A DNA stretch of 64,000 bases from Mytilisepta virgata (taxonomy: Eukaryota > Mollusca > Bivalvia > Mytilida > Mytilidae). Numbering within the stretch: position 1 is the first letter of the stretch; the number at the start of each line of letters is the position of its first letter. The stretch is from the NCBI GenBank assembly GCA_028015205.1, contig CM051521.1, forward strand, positions 105,376,513 to 105,440,512. Direction: 5' to 3'. The notes beneath the pieces were generated by a model, which worked only from the letters and a program-made list of their open reading frames with translations, was not told the origin of the DNA and did no database searches. Positions 11,071 to 23,026 of this stretch are shown piece by piece. A program made the position numbers and the translations under genes.

Positions 11071-11215
11071 AGTAGAGCGACAGTATCAGACTGCAGCTAT
11101 GAGAACCTTAGGTAGATTTACAATTAAAACGAGCACAATCTGACCCTGATATCTAAATTATGTACTCTCCAGTCTAATTTTGCAGTTCTAGCAAGCTGTC
11201 AGTTTTATGTTGCAA
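11071..11215 (+). repeat. Dispersed repeat, copy 1 (pair with 23752-23890)
   Basis: The stretch 'gagcgacagtatcagactgcagctatga...aaaacgagcacaatctgacc...atctaaattatgta...gcagttctagcaagc' recurs with modest divergence near 23752-23875. Confidence 0.65.
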
Positions 11216-11639
11216 AAGTATTTTAAAATTCATATTTTATTGTATATTGACTACTGTATTCTAGTTTGACAGAAAGGTACAAAAAAAAGAATTCAGATCG
11301 AATGACCAAGCTAAGAGAGCTACAAGAATTATAATTGAATGCCACATTTTAACGTCATCTAGATTTTTTTGACATTGAACTGGTTGCAATATTTAGAAAG
11401 AATGAAGTATGAGTAAAGCTTTAAGTGGATTGTTCCTGATTATGTGTTTTTCTATTCAAATTATAGTGAGCTCAAAGGTCATACTTGCACTCTTATTCAA
11501 AAGTGCTTGTATTATTATTAGTTATACCTAGACTAAATACATTTTTTTTTTTATAAATATCGGCAATAGAAACTGAAGCGATGAGAAATTAAGAAAAGTC
11601 CTCCATAAGACCAAAATCATAAATGGGTGGGTAATATGT

Positions 11640-11742
11640 ACAAAAAATAACCCGAATTGTTATAAAAAATATTAGTAATAAACATACAACACATAATGTA
11701 AGGTCAGTGATACGATCCATACCATAAATGGGTGGGTAATTG
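11640..11742 (+). repeat. ~100-bp duplicated segment (pair with 12013-12107)
   Basis: The block 'aataacccgaat...ataaacatacaacacataatgtaaggtcagtgatacgatccataccataaatgggtg' is repeated almost exactly at 12013-12107. The second copy stops where the 'gtccgcccgtc' repeat begins, so this is probably part of a larger dispersed element. Confidence 0.7.
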
Positions 11743-12106
11743 ATCAATATGTATAAATAATCGGTAGACAAAATAAGTCACAACAGAAATTAGCTTAAAC
11801 CTTAAGCTATAGCTGTTTGGCTAATGCAAATGAATTGTATTAAAGGTATATATACCTTATACATGAAGTTAAAATATCATGTGTTTAAAGGTGACAAAAA
11901 TACTGTGCACCATATTTAAACATTATAGAAAATATTCTTTATTTTTAGATGATTTTCAGACTATAATATATATTTGGGATGGCCTCTAATGAGGGTTGCC
12001 CTGGAAATCTTCCTAAAATAACCCGAAACATTATAAAAAATATATAATTAATAAACATACAACACACAATGTAAGGTCAGTGATACGATCCATACCATAA
12101 ATGGGT

Positions 12107-12845
12107 GTCCGCCCGTCTGTCGCACCGTCCGTCTGTCCGACCATCTGTCAGTCCGTCCGACCTGTCCGTCTGTCCATCCATCCATGCACCTTGTAAGTGC
12201 AACTCCTAAACTGTGCAATAGATTTTGATGAAACTTTGTGTGTAGGTTGGTTATCATATGTAGATGTACATGAAGCAAGATACCCATCACCGGATGCTTG
12301 CAAAGGGAGATGATCGAACATAAGGGTTTTACATGTTTAAAATTTGTAAGCACAACTCCTCCTAAACTGTTCAATGGATTTTGATAAAACTTTAAAGGAC
12401 GGTTGGGTATCATATGTAGATATGCATGAAGCAAGATAATTACCGCTTGATGCTTCCAAAGGGAGGTAATTCAACTTAAGGGTTTTACATGTTTAAAGCT
12501 CATTCTTAGCGCAACACTTCATAAACGGCTTATTGGATTTTTATTACATATACCTGCAGATGTACATTAAAGATGGTTGCTGTCCAAAATATGGAAGGGA
12601 AGATAATTCAACTTATGCTCTCAAGCATTGGTCAGAATGAACTTTACAAAGCATTTGATGTGACCTTAGTAACCTCTTATAAACACGTTATTAGAATATA
12701 TTAGAATGTTATAATTCTCATGTATACAGATGAAACAGTATTGATTTTAAACAATACATAGATAACTTGCTGATATACCAGTATTCCAAAGTTTCAAAGT
12801 ATTGCAAGCGGGGGGTATCACTCGGTGAGGTCACTTACAGTTATA
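12107..12845 (+). repeat. Dispersed 'gtccgtcc' repeat, copy 2
   Basis: Same block order as 835-1425 but with an extra ~125-bp internal unit; the 'gcaactcctcctaaactgttcaatgg' block occurs three times in all. It ends 'gcaagcggggggtat' (12804-12818), which is inverted relative to the 'atacccccagc' start of copy 1. No coding potential shared between copies. Confidence 0.75.
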
Positions 12846-15091
12846 GTTTGTTCTTTTAATATTATCATTTACGCTAGCAAATAGTTAATGTCTTATGGTA
12901 TTTTATTCTATTGGTAGAATATTGCATTTGGTAAAAGTTTTATAAGACACTACTTAGGTTGAAATGTTACCACTGTTTGTGGATTGCTTGTCCCCGCGGG
13001 TAACATTTCTCTTCTCCAGTTATTTCTTCAGCTGTGGCATGATTTTTAGATGCTTGTGTTTCAGTTGATCAATTTAAAATTCTGTTATTAGTGCGGTATC
13101 AACTCACTTCTGGCTTTTCAGATTTTGGTCACGAGTGTACTTGATGAATGGTTAGTCCAGAAATGCACATCGCACACAAGTATTTAAAAGTGTCTGAGTA
13201 AATATTTGTACATTCTCACAGACTCAAAAAAGTTAAATTTAAAAAAAAACCAGAAATTGAATATATATGTATGGCAGTTTGTGTTATTGTCTAAATCATC
13301 CCTAAAGAACTTAGAATTTCCAAACAAAAATCTTCGCTTTTCACTCGATATCTCAGTCTTATTTTAAGATGAAATAAGTAATTGCTTATGAAGTAATACA
13401 ATTTCGTGTCACGAATTTATACAGCAAAACCATCCATTCTAGTCAGCCAATATCGTAAATTTTTGGAAAATTTATTTATTTTCCATTTTCAACTATCTCA
13501 AATGTCCATACATATTCAATCCGTATACGATAAAACAAAGAAGAACAAATTATGTATTGTTTGCCTGTTGTTATGCGGAATCTCTTGATTAATACTGTGG
13601 CTTTCAGTTACACCATTGTGACAAAGTGGACATTCAGCAGAGAATTCCATTCACAATCGGGATTAGGGACCGTCTTGAACTTGCAATTAAATGAGAGTTT
13701 TCTCCATGTTGAAGGCTTTTACACAGTGACTTAGAGATGAAAAACACCAATAAAAACAGTTCCTTTGCTTGAATTTTGTCAGGTATATGAAGGGATTGTT
13801 TTGCCCAATAATCCTTTTCCCGTATTCTTCTTATCAGGTATGAAAAATATATTATAGGCTACAACAACACCCAAAACCATAAATAGCATTATTAATCAAT
13901 GTATAGTTAACAATTAAATGGTCACTATAGACCACATAATTAATACTAAATGGCCGGATGTTTTTTTTTTCTATTATAAACATGATTGTCAGTGTCCGCT
14001 GTTCTTTACCTTATATTAGTCACACCACTTATAGGTTTCCATAATCTTCTATGACAAATTCATTTGTCTACAACTGGTGACCCAACTGAAAACTAAGCTC
14101 AAAACATCAAAATTCGCAGCACTCCAAACAGAGTCTTATGATATATCACCTGTCCTGTAAAAGTGTCAAAAGAACAGTTTTTGCATGAAATTGTACTTTA
14201 AAAATGGCTAGAATACATCATATTGAATGATACACTGTCCCCAATTACCGTGATTTTTAGATTTTATTTTTATTATACATGTACTAGTATCTAAAAGATT
14301 TCATGTAGTATCTGGAATGGGTTTTTAAAAGGTTTATTTTTTTCTAAGGTAGCTTTTCTAGTGCTTACAATATTAAGAAATTTTGATTAATTAACTACTA
14401 CATTATTATAAATACCAATTATTACTGGTCAATGTATAATGACCGTTATAACATGAATGGCCAATGATTTACGAACATACTACAATAGAATTGTCATATC
14501 TAACATCTTGTTCCGACTGTCGGTTTTATTACCAACTTTGACAGTAATTCTGTCCCCTTAAGGAAACCATTAAAAGAAAACTAAATACACACAGGTGCTA
14601 AAACAGGGAAAATGTCACAAAAATATTCGTCACATCGATGAAGTTATCGTACAATTTTGTTTGTTTGTAACAAAGGTCATTTCTGCTGTACTTATACGGT
14701 CACTTATTGAAAAAAGTTCAGTTTTAGGATAGATTGTTTTGGGATATTCAACTGTGTGGAATACTGGGAGTTTGTTTACTGTTTACAAGATAAAAGGCTG
14801 ACAAATGAGTTATTACTGGGAAACATTAGTTAAACGGAAATAAATTCATGTGATATTGGTCAGTTATGAATAAATAAGGCCGTAATTTGACAGAAGTTAC
14901 ACAAGTTATCCATTTGTCGCTAAGTATCAAGAACAAAAGGACATCTTCGTGTATCTTCATATGATCTTTAATAAAGTGATTGGAATATATCTATAATGTG
15001 TACAGAACATGCTGCAAAATTGTATGCAGTTACGATAAAAATTGAAACAGGAATTAATGATTACAAATAGTGTTTGAGATATTTTTGCGTC
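12846..15091. other. Intergenic sequence upstream of gene 2
   Basis: AT-rich sequence with no supported gene. A hammerhead-like relic lies near 13128-13178; the rest shows no structure I can name. The promoter of gene 2 must lie at its right end, but there is no clear TATA box. Confidence 0.4.
13128..13178 (+). ncRNA. Degenerate hammerhead-ribozyme-like relic, copy B
   Basis: The stretch 'ggtcacgagtgtacttgatgaatggttagtccagaaatgcacatcgcac' contains TGATGA, a short stem region, GAAA and an ATC in the positions of a hammerhead core. The invariant C before TGATGA has become T, so it is probably inactive. It is better preserved than copy A at 4690. Confidence 0.35.
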
Positions 15092-18000
15092 ATGAAGTTT
15101 TATTTTGTTTCCTATATATTTTTTGGATTAATGTGGCTTGTTTGTAGTGGACAAATAACAAAAGAAATCCAGAGGAGGCGTGTGAAGCATATAAGTACAA
15201 AAATTTATAGACCAACAAAAGAAATGTATGCGAGATATTTGAGTTTGAATCCGCCGAGATTTCCTCCAACTCTAATTCACACACGCTTGCGAGTTCCATA
15301 CGACGGAAAAATAAAAACCAGAAAATGGAAACCTCCGAATCTGTTTATAAAAAAAGATAGAATAGGATACAATTTCCCTGTTAGGAAGGAAACTTCAAAT
15401 AAAAAAGGGAAACCATCACCAAAGTTTAATCCAAAAACAAAAAAATATTTCGACGGAAAGGGAGATCCAAGAATAAATCCTGTCAGAAAGAAAATAATTA
15501 TGAAATATAGAAATGTCCCATCAACAAAACCTATATTAAGACATACTACGACGACTAGAAAAAAGAAGAATTTTACAAAACCTGTCCCAGTAACAACGAC
15601 ATTCAAACCTTTCATACGGCTTTTTGAACCAGTTACAAGTTTTATACCTCACATTCGGAGAATAGTAACAAAACCGTCACCTCAAGTAGTTACGATTAAT
15701 TATACTACAAAGCCTCCATATATAATTCCTTTACCTCATATTGATGAACAAGTTTTCGATATAACAGGACCTAAACTCATGGAAACCACTGTTCGACAGA
15801 CACCAACCGTAACGATTACAACGACAAGCCCAAGTCGAAGAATTTTTAATCATCGTCCTACGACAAGAAGACAATCAATTCCTCCCATAGTTTTAATAAG
15901 ACCAAAGCCTAAACCCAAAACAACATTACCACCAATTTACATTCCACAGATTCCACAAACTACGAAGCCACCGGCGACTTTGCCACCAATAATAATACCA
16001 CCATTACGACCAGCTTTTTTTGAAGAGGCACCAAATCTACCAAAACTTATTAACAAGGACATTCAACGAGTAAAGATATTAAAAACAAAAGAACCACTAT
16101 TAAATAAATCGGATACGAGTAATGTGCAAAATATACCAACAACTCCATCAGCTAGTGTACAAACAAGTCAAATGACAATAAAAACATACCCCAAAACTAT
16201 GGAAAACACGGGTCCAGTATCATCTACATCACCATACCTTTATATTACTGACAACAACACTCCAACAGTGACATCATCTACTCCATTATGGACAACAGAC
16301 AAAAACCAAAGTACCACGTCAGGTATAATCAGAGATTTTACACGGAAACAAGCTACAACAAAACCGATGATAACAACTACGTGGATTACAGGAAAAACAA
16401 AACAGCCTATTATATCACAAGCAACGTCTAAAGGTCCAGTCAGGACAACACATTTTCAGGTTCCAAATATCATACCAACTAATACAATCCTGCAGTCAAC
16501 GACACTTTCTGATAAAACTACAACAAAGACTGTAACAAGTACAACGATTCCGCTTGTGTCGTCAAGCTATGTGAGTACGAGTCATGACACAACAAAATCA
16601 AGTACAGTGAAACCTTACATTGTAACACAAAATTTGTCAACATTTAAACCAATAAGAGAGGAAATCGGAACAACAGACGGCAGTATACAAAGAAAAACGC
16701 CAAAACCGTTCGGTCAAAAACCTTCTACAACTGTGAAATCGACTGAAATTTCTACGACAAACATACCATACCTTAGTACGAATGTCATATCAACAACTAG
16801 CAAAGTAAAGGAAGTTCATGAACCGCGTGGCGATATACCCACTACTACAGACGTATCAAACTTTGATATAAAAGTTACAGAAAAGGACAGTAATACTAAC
16901 CCTGTATTTGAACCACGTGGTGACCAAATCTTCACAACCGATTTACCATACGTTACTACAAAAATCATATCAACCGAAAGTAAAACAAAACCTAATTTGG
17001 AACCACTCGGTGATAATACAGCAACAACCTCTGACGTTTCTTTCCTTCCAACAAAAGTAATAGAAACAGAAAGTAGCACTAAAAAGGTGCATGGACCACA
17101 TGTTGATATTATAACCACCCATAGTGATGCATTATACATTAAAACAGAACAAACAAAAGTAGAACTTAACACCGAACAGACCTTTGTACAGAATGGTGAT
17201 AACATAACAACCACTCCTTTTTCTAACCATAGCACAAAAGGTACAACAATAAAAATCAACACAACTCCACCATTTGTGCCACGTGACGATCAGATTTCGA
17301 CTACTACAGAACCATTCAAAATAAAGCACAGTTTAACAGTAATGGGTATCCCACTGTATCTACCAATGATTGCTGATCATATGCAAACGACCACTAAGGA
17401 AACCAGAACGATTAAGGGTATCCTCGTGCATATTCCGGAGGATACAACAAACTCGGATACACTTGGTGAGAGTACAACCACAGAGGGAAATTATGTTGGG
17501 GAAGTTAAGGTAATACAACAGCTAATCCCGTCTGTATTATCTCGAAGTACAACACCAGTAACAATTACGGAAAAATCAATGGAGACAACAACTTTACACA
17601 ATTCAGTTTCATCAATAACAACATCGCACTCCTCAAATAAAGATTTAAATTCATCTGCTTTTACAACTACATCTGTAAAGTCGTCTTCAAGTACAGAAGG
17701 CACACCAACAATACCACTCCATTCTACAACAAGTGACAGATTAATTACACCAACACCAAAAGATGCAATAACCTTGGCAACTATCATTTCTCCAAGAATA
17801 ACGAACAAAAAGTCGAGAAAACCAACAACTCCTGCACAATTCACAACTATATCAACTACTAGAACGTCACTGACCTCCGGGGAAGAGGATAATAACGCCA
17901 CTCCAAAACAACCGGCTGATAATTCTACCAGTACAATGTCAACAACTGAGGAGACTAGCAGTATATCTGTGTCAACATATGATAATGAGAAATCCACCGG

Positions 18001-19356
18001 TATTCCCGTACAAAACTTCTCTCCTGGGAAATTTGCAAGTACATCTGTATCAACGACTCCAGTCGAGGTATTCACAATTTCATCTTTTCCAACGCATACT
18101 TCTAAGAAAACTGATGACGCGCAAAAGGAAAAATCGCTAACTGAAAAGTCATTTAGTACAACCATGGTTGTGACGATTCCCTCAGGGGAACCACAAAGTA
18201 CAACTGTGTCAACGACTACTTTCGATAAATTTGCTAGTATACCGTTATCAACTTATGTTGCTGAGAAAACTACACTTTCGCTTAGGGAATCTGAGAAGTT
18301 TTTTGGTAAAACTACATCTGAGATGACTTCCTTCGAGGATGCTCCCAGTACAGCTGCTTATGAAAAATATACTAGTACTCCATTATCAACAGATGCTACT
18401 AAGATTATTACTGGTCCGATAAAGGAAAGCTTAAAAACTGAAATGTATAGCAGTTCAACTATGTCTATGATAACACACCCTCAGGAACTCCCTAGTACAA
18501 CAATTTCAACGACTGGTGGTGATAAATATACTAGTATACCCTTATCAACAGATGCTACTGGAAACACTACTCCATCCTTGAAGGAAATATTAAAAACTGA
18601 AAATTCTACCAGTACAACAATGTCTTTGACGACACCGTATAGTCAACCTCATAGTACAACTGCTTCAACGACTACTGGTGAGAAATCTACTGGTATACAT
18701 GTATCAACTGATACATCTGATAAACCAACCCGACCAATATCTACTTCTGCTCCATCTACAAGTATAGCTATTTCAACAACTACTACATTGGAATCTACGG
18801 GTAGAGATGTTTCATCGATTTCAAGTCAGCAATTCACTCATACAACACCGTCGACAGGTACTGTAGCTGAATCTTTTGATATACCTTTCTCAACGCACCC
18901 TGGTGATATATCTACTGAAACTCTTATTACAAAACCAACCAAGGTTTACTCAGTCGCAACAAGTACTACAGTGGAGTCCATAAGCACTAATATGTCAGAA
19001 AGTAGTCCCGGCCACTCTTCTGGCACAACAGTGACAACGAAGACCACTGATGACTCTGTACCAGAAATAAAAACTAGAGACAAGCCAATTACCAACAGTA
19101 ATGACACTATAAGCCTAGATTTTAGTACGGCTAAAGCAAATGATTACAAAACAAGTACAGAATCACTTCCTATGATACCACAGACTACAGTCAACAGTAC
19201 AATAGATCCAATAAGTAGTTCACAGGAAGTGGGTACAACGACTTCAACTACCACAGAGAATACAATAAAAGATGCATCAACTCAAGTAAATCAAGATGTT
19301 ACAACAACCATGAAAACCAATCCATTTACAAAGGAACCTGAGAGTTGTATCACATT
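15092..19356 (+). CDS. Gene 2 exon 1 (4.3 kb)
   Basis: Single very long coding exon. It ends 'tgtatcacatt|gtaagt', phase 2, with the in-frame TAA lying inside the donor. Carries the signal peptide, basic stem, mucin region and first module cysteine (ESC). Confidence 0.85.
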
Positions 19357-22300
19357 GTAAGTATAAAACTTCTAAAGACCAACATTTCAACCCATCAATA
19401 CCCATTTATCAAACGAAACTTCAAAGTTTTAATTTTAACATATACTATAGTTTCTGGTGTTGCAACAATTTTAAATACAAACTGTATTGAGCTAGTTTGA
19501 GATTACTCTGACGTCAACCGGCATCTTTTAGATTGGCTTGGGTCGTTTTTGCGCCAGAGAGCACTTCGTATCTAATACTTGGAAATAAGGCTGTTATCGA
19601 CAATTAGTTTTCTAACTACTAAAGCATTTAAACCTTACATGACCATTTTTCTCTTAAAGAAGCACTGGTTCATAGTTTCAAGTTTCTCTTATCTATTAAG
19701 AATTTAAATAAAACAACTGCTTGGTATAAAGATAGTGAAGTTTTCAATTTGCCTGGTCAAAAACTTGCGGAAAATAAGTTTTGGGAATAAATGTTAAAAT
19801 GGTCAGAGAAATGAAACAAGGTTTATCTTGGCAGAAATTAATTATAAAATATAAATCATTGTAAATGGTTTTTGGCAATTTTTTACATGTGGAGTACGTT
19901 CTGATGTCTCATTACCCAAGCTTATTTAAAAAGGGGGCCAGTTTCAAGGTGTTGTTTAACCTTCTTTGAATGGGACTTTAAATCTATCTTTGATATCTAA
20001 GGAACGAGATTTAGTTGTAGATTAATGTTAACTGATATAGTAGGTTTTAATTGTAAAAAGTAATCAAACTTAGAATTCCTTTTCATACTACTTTATCCTT
20101 TTGTAATCAAAACAAGTCTATCGTGTGTCACAGATTTTCCAAGAACTGATTCCTTGATGGAAATGTCACGACTTTAATTCCTCACTCACATTTCAAACAT
20201 ATATCAGGTATATTCTTGAAGTCAACAATGATCAAACTTACAGAGGGAAAATTTGAAATTAAACCTGTTCATCAACGATGGCGTCTTATTTTTTGCCAAA
20301 ATTACTTGATTACAGACAGAAAACGGCATTTCTGCCTTTGTTAAAAAGTGAGAAAAAGAATAAGAACATTCAATACATTTAATTATTTTAGCTAAAAGAA
20401 ACAAAATGTACTGTTTTATAGATATTTTACGGACATTTTACGATATTCCAGAGGGCCTCGGTGGCCGAGTGGTCTAGGTAGTTCGTCATGACTACTACTG
20501 ATCACTAGCCTGTCAACGCTGGGGTTGTGAGTTCGAATTTCACCTGTGGCGGGGTGTGTTCGACTCCGATCTTAATTGACAAGGATTGCCAATTTTCCTA
20601 CCGAAGGTCGGTGGTTCTCTCCGGGTACTCCGGCTTCCTCCACCAATAAAAACTGGCCGCCGCTAAATGGCCAAAATGTGCTGAAAACGGCGTTAAACCC
20701 CAACTAAACAAACAAACAAAACGATATTCCAGGATATATGCGACAAACAGTGGGAAGAACTCAATAAGGGTTGATTTTTTTACTTTTCTCCAATCATTTT
20801 TCCCCCATAAGTGTGCAGTGATTGAAACACTGCGTCTTGGATTTGCATTTTTAAAATATATTTATTTCTTTAGTGGATGTCCAAAGAACAAGCAGTGTGT
20901 TACAAAAAATAATACGATGTGTTTGCAGGGCTTTTCAGAAAGTAACTGCTTTTGTAAACCTGGTAAGTAAACTATTCTGCACAATATTTTAATTCGATTT
21001 ATATTGCTGTATTGCTGTATTACTTGTTTGGAGATTCTCAAGTACAGCTTTTGGGTATATATTAGTCTAAGGAAAGTTCTAATTATGCGCTTTAAGGACT
21101 TAGCATATGTTGTTCTTCTAAACTTTTTGATGTACATATTTCACATTTTATAGATACTTTAATGTATGTTTATCCTTTGTCCATCTGGTATATACTAGAC
21201 AGAAAAAAAAACGAAATTCAAGATGAAATCAATATACAGTGTCATAAAATAATAAGCATTTTATGAAAAAGAAAGGGAAAGAACAACACCTATTAAATGT
21301 AATTACATATTTTCTATAAAGATACATGTTTTATCATGTTTTCAGGATGTAAGTTTGAAAATATGTACCTTGCTATAGGGCAACCAGTAGTGATTGATCG
21401 TTGTGGTAATTTGTGTTATTGCAGTACAGGAGGATTGGTTAGTATACTGTACTCCTTGTAATACTATTATCATTCATACTCTTCCCGTGATTTTTTTTTC
21501 ATTTTCAGTAATTTACACAAGATTTTATTCACAAGTGTATCATGTCTAAATCAAATTTATAGAATCGTAACTACCCTCGTGTATTAGACTTTAGCACTGG
21601 ACTTCTTTGCTGGAGGTCACTGGTTGTGTTCTCGTTAGATTTTTATTTATTGTTGTGGTGACGTAGGCTTTAATTCGATTCAAGCAGTATTTGTAAACAA
21701 AAAGGACAATTTTTATTAACTATAAAATTATATATAATTGTTTCCAATCATACTTTGATGCAACCACGCGTTTTTATTTATTCGTGAGGTATATGGAAGT
21801 AAGTTTGGTGAAAATCCCCAGAATATATATATTGAATGATGTGCTAACGACAAAATTTGACCTGTAGTTCGTTGACATTTTGAGTGACGTTTGACATCTA
21901 AGGAATCTTTGATCGTACTGCAGATATGTGCTATTGCATAAATTATACCGTCAAAGTATGTAATAAACATAAAAAGAACATTTGAATTTTCGCTTTTTAT
22001 CGTAAATTATGTTAAATTAAACTGCACGAATTGACTGCAAACTCGTCTCCCGAAATTCATATCTTACCAACGTAGAAGTCTTAAAAGGTAACAAAAAAAT
22101 TGTGCATTAAAATCACATATATCAATACCTTGTTAAAAAGAATCTGAAAAGATGTAACGCAGCCTTTACGAATATACTCATCGAACTTATCACTATTAAC
22201 AGTACGCCAGCCAATAATAAAAAAAACCTTCATGTGAAAGTGTTTCAGTGCTACTTCGCATTGAGACAAAAACTGTTAATCTTCTTGAAGCTAAAATAGT

Positions 22301-22670
22301 TATCACCGCAGACATAAACTTTTTTTTCAAGTATCTTAAATTGTTTATGTCATATATAGTGTGTATTATTTTTATGCTCCCTTTCCAGACTGCCTGTACA
22401 AAAATGCCATGCACAAGGAGCAAGTATGCTACTACAACCCCAAATCCGTTTAAGCCAGTAAAGTTTAAACCAGATGTAAAAGACAGAGGACCAACAAGGG
22501 GAGACTCACCATACTTTTATGTAGATAACAAAAAGTCTGTAAGAGTTTATGGTTTACATTTTCCAGAACAACTGTTAGCATGGCTATCTCCATTTTCGCC
22601 AGAATTTCGAGAAAATCTACCGTCATCTGGAATAAAAGAAATTTCCATTGCAGATTTATTTAAAACTTGA
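15092..22670 (+). CDS. Secreted Thr-rich mucin-like RGD protein with 12-Cys VWC-like module (gene 2)
   Basis: Four-exon gene, 1575 codons: 15092-19356, 20874-20962, 21346-21437, 22389-22670. All phases agree (2, 1, 0). The signal peptide is MKFYFVSYIFFGLMWLVCSG; the start is the first ATG after an upstream stop-rich leader. A basic Lys/Arg/Pro stem covers residues ~25-190, a Pro/Thr region to ~330, then about 1000 residues of Thr/Ser (mucin-like, many O-glycosylation sites). Within this, ~30-residue repeats at ~565-760 carry RGD at 579 and 609, and ~50-residue STTMS...TSIPLSTDAT repeats follow. The 12-Cys module is near the C-terminus, followed by GPTRGDSPYFY. Probably a heavily glycosylated extracellular matrix or mucus protein; tissue role unknown. 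It shares intron positions and the Cys module with its neighbours. Confidence 0.85.
16770..17340 (+). repeat. Six ~30-residue coding repeats with RGD and decayed RGD
   Basis: Units have the pattern TTS-VPYVSTKVISTESKT-P-EPRGDxITTT. The tripeptide sits at nt 16826, 16916, 17006, 17099, 17192 and 17282, that is at residues 579, 609, 639, 670, 701 and 731, spaced 30-31 residues. It reads RGD, RGD, LGD, HVD, NGD, RDD in that order. Confidence 0.8.
18160..18760 (+). repeat. ~50-residue mucin repeats in gene 2
   Basis: Four degenerate units share 'TTMSxTTP...PxSTTxSTTxxDKYTSIPLSTDAT' in broken form, at about nt 18160, 18300, 18450 and 18610. This shows that the mucin region grew by internal duplication. 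Confidence 0.65.
20454..20720 (+). mobile_element. tRNA-derived SINE (META-like tail), full length
   Basis: The head 'ggcctcggtggccgagtggtcta' holds a pol III A box (TGGCCGAGTGG) and 'gagttcgaatttc' a B box, as in a tRNA-Ser/Leu-type gene. The tail carries 'ccgaaggtcggtggttctctccgggtactccggcttcctcc', then 'aactaaacaaacaaacaaa'. It is flanked by a 12-bp target-site duplication 'acgatattccag' at 20440-20451 and 20721-20732. The tail block resembles the core of bivalve META-SINEs. It lies in intron 1 of gene 2. Confidence 0.85.
20874..20962 (+). CDS. Gene 2 exon 2 (89 nt)
   Basis: Acceptor 'tttctttag|tgg', donor 'cctg|gtaagt'. Codes for G-C-x5-C-x7-C-x8-C-x-C, same length and phases as exon 2 of genes 1 and 3. 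Confidence 0.85.
21346..21437 (+). CDS. Gene 2 exon 3 (92 nt)
   Basis: Acceptor 'gttttcag|gatgt', donor 'ggattg|gttagt'. Codes for G-C-x17-C-x3-C-x-C and STGGL. It is one codon shorter than in the paralogues, which changes the next Cys spacing from 8 to 7. Confidence 0.85.
22389..22670 (+). CDS. Gene 2 exon 4 (terminal)
   Basis: Acceptor 'ccctttccag|actgcc', stop TGA at 22668-22670. Starts with the last two module cysteines (C-x4-C). Contains RGDSP at 22497-22511, then a hydrophobic/aromatic tail. Confidence 0.85.
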   Translation, partial: TACTKMPCTRSKYATTTPNPFKPVKFKPDVKDRGPTRGDSPYFYVDNKKSVRVYGLHFPEQLLAWLSPFSPEFRENLPSSGIKEISIADLFKT

Positions 22671-23010
22671 AATTAATTATTTACACTTTGGAGAAAGTAT
22701 TCCAGTTTCTTTTATCTGATATAGAACTGAAAGAAAGCTGCAGATTGGAAAAAGAACCATGTAACGCAAGACGTAATTATGGGAAAGGAAACCGTATTTT
22801 GTAGTAACGAATGGTTTCAAGTGACATTTTTAATTGTTGAATGTTCATGAAGGTTTGTCATGGATAAAACATTTAGATGGTGTATATGTTTTATGTGTTG
22901 GATTATTTATATGACAAATATTTATTGTTGAAACACGTTTTGATGCAAACAGAATGAGAATGACACATTAATGGCTGATTGTTATAGTCCCATTTTCATA
23001 CTTTGTACAA

Positions 23011-23026
23011 AATAAAATAAAATAAA
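23011..23026 (+). terminator. Gene 2 polyadenylation signal cluster
   Basis: Three overlapping AATAAA hexamers ('aataaaataaaataaaataa') lie about 340 bp after the stop. Confidence 0.5.

Noticed and set aside
17491..18165. 224-residue open frame on the - strand
   Set aside because: It is antisense to the Thr/Ser repeats of gene 2; runs of ACA/ACT codons read as Val/Ser/Cys on the other strand. No splice sites or start context of its own.
20454..20560. Functional tRNA gene in the SINE head
   Set aside because: A and B boxes are present, but the sequence runs straight into a SINE tail with target-site duplications and the acceptor stem does not pair.
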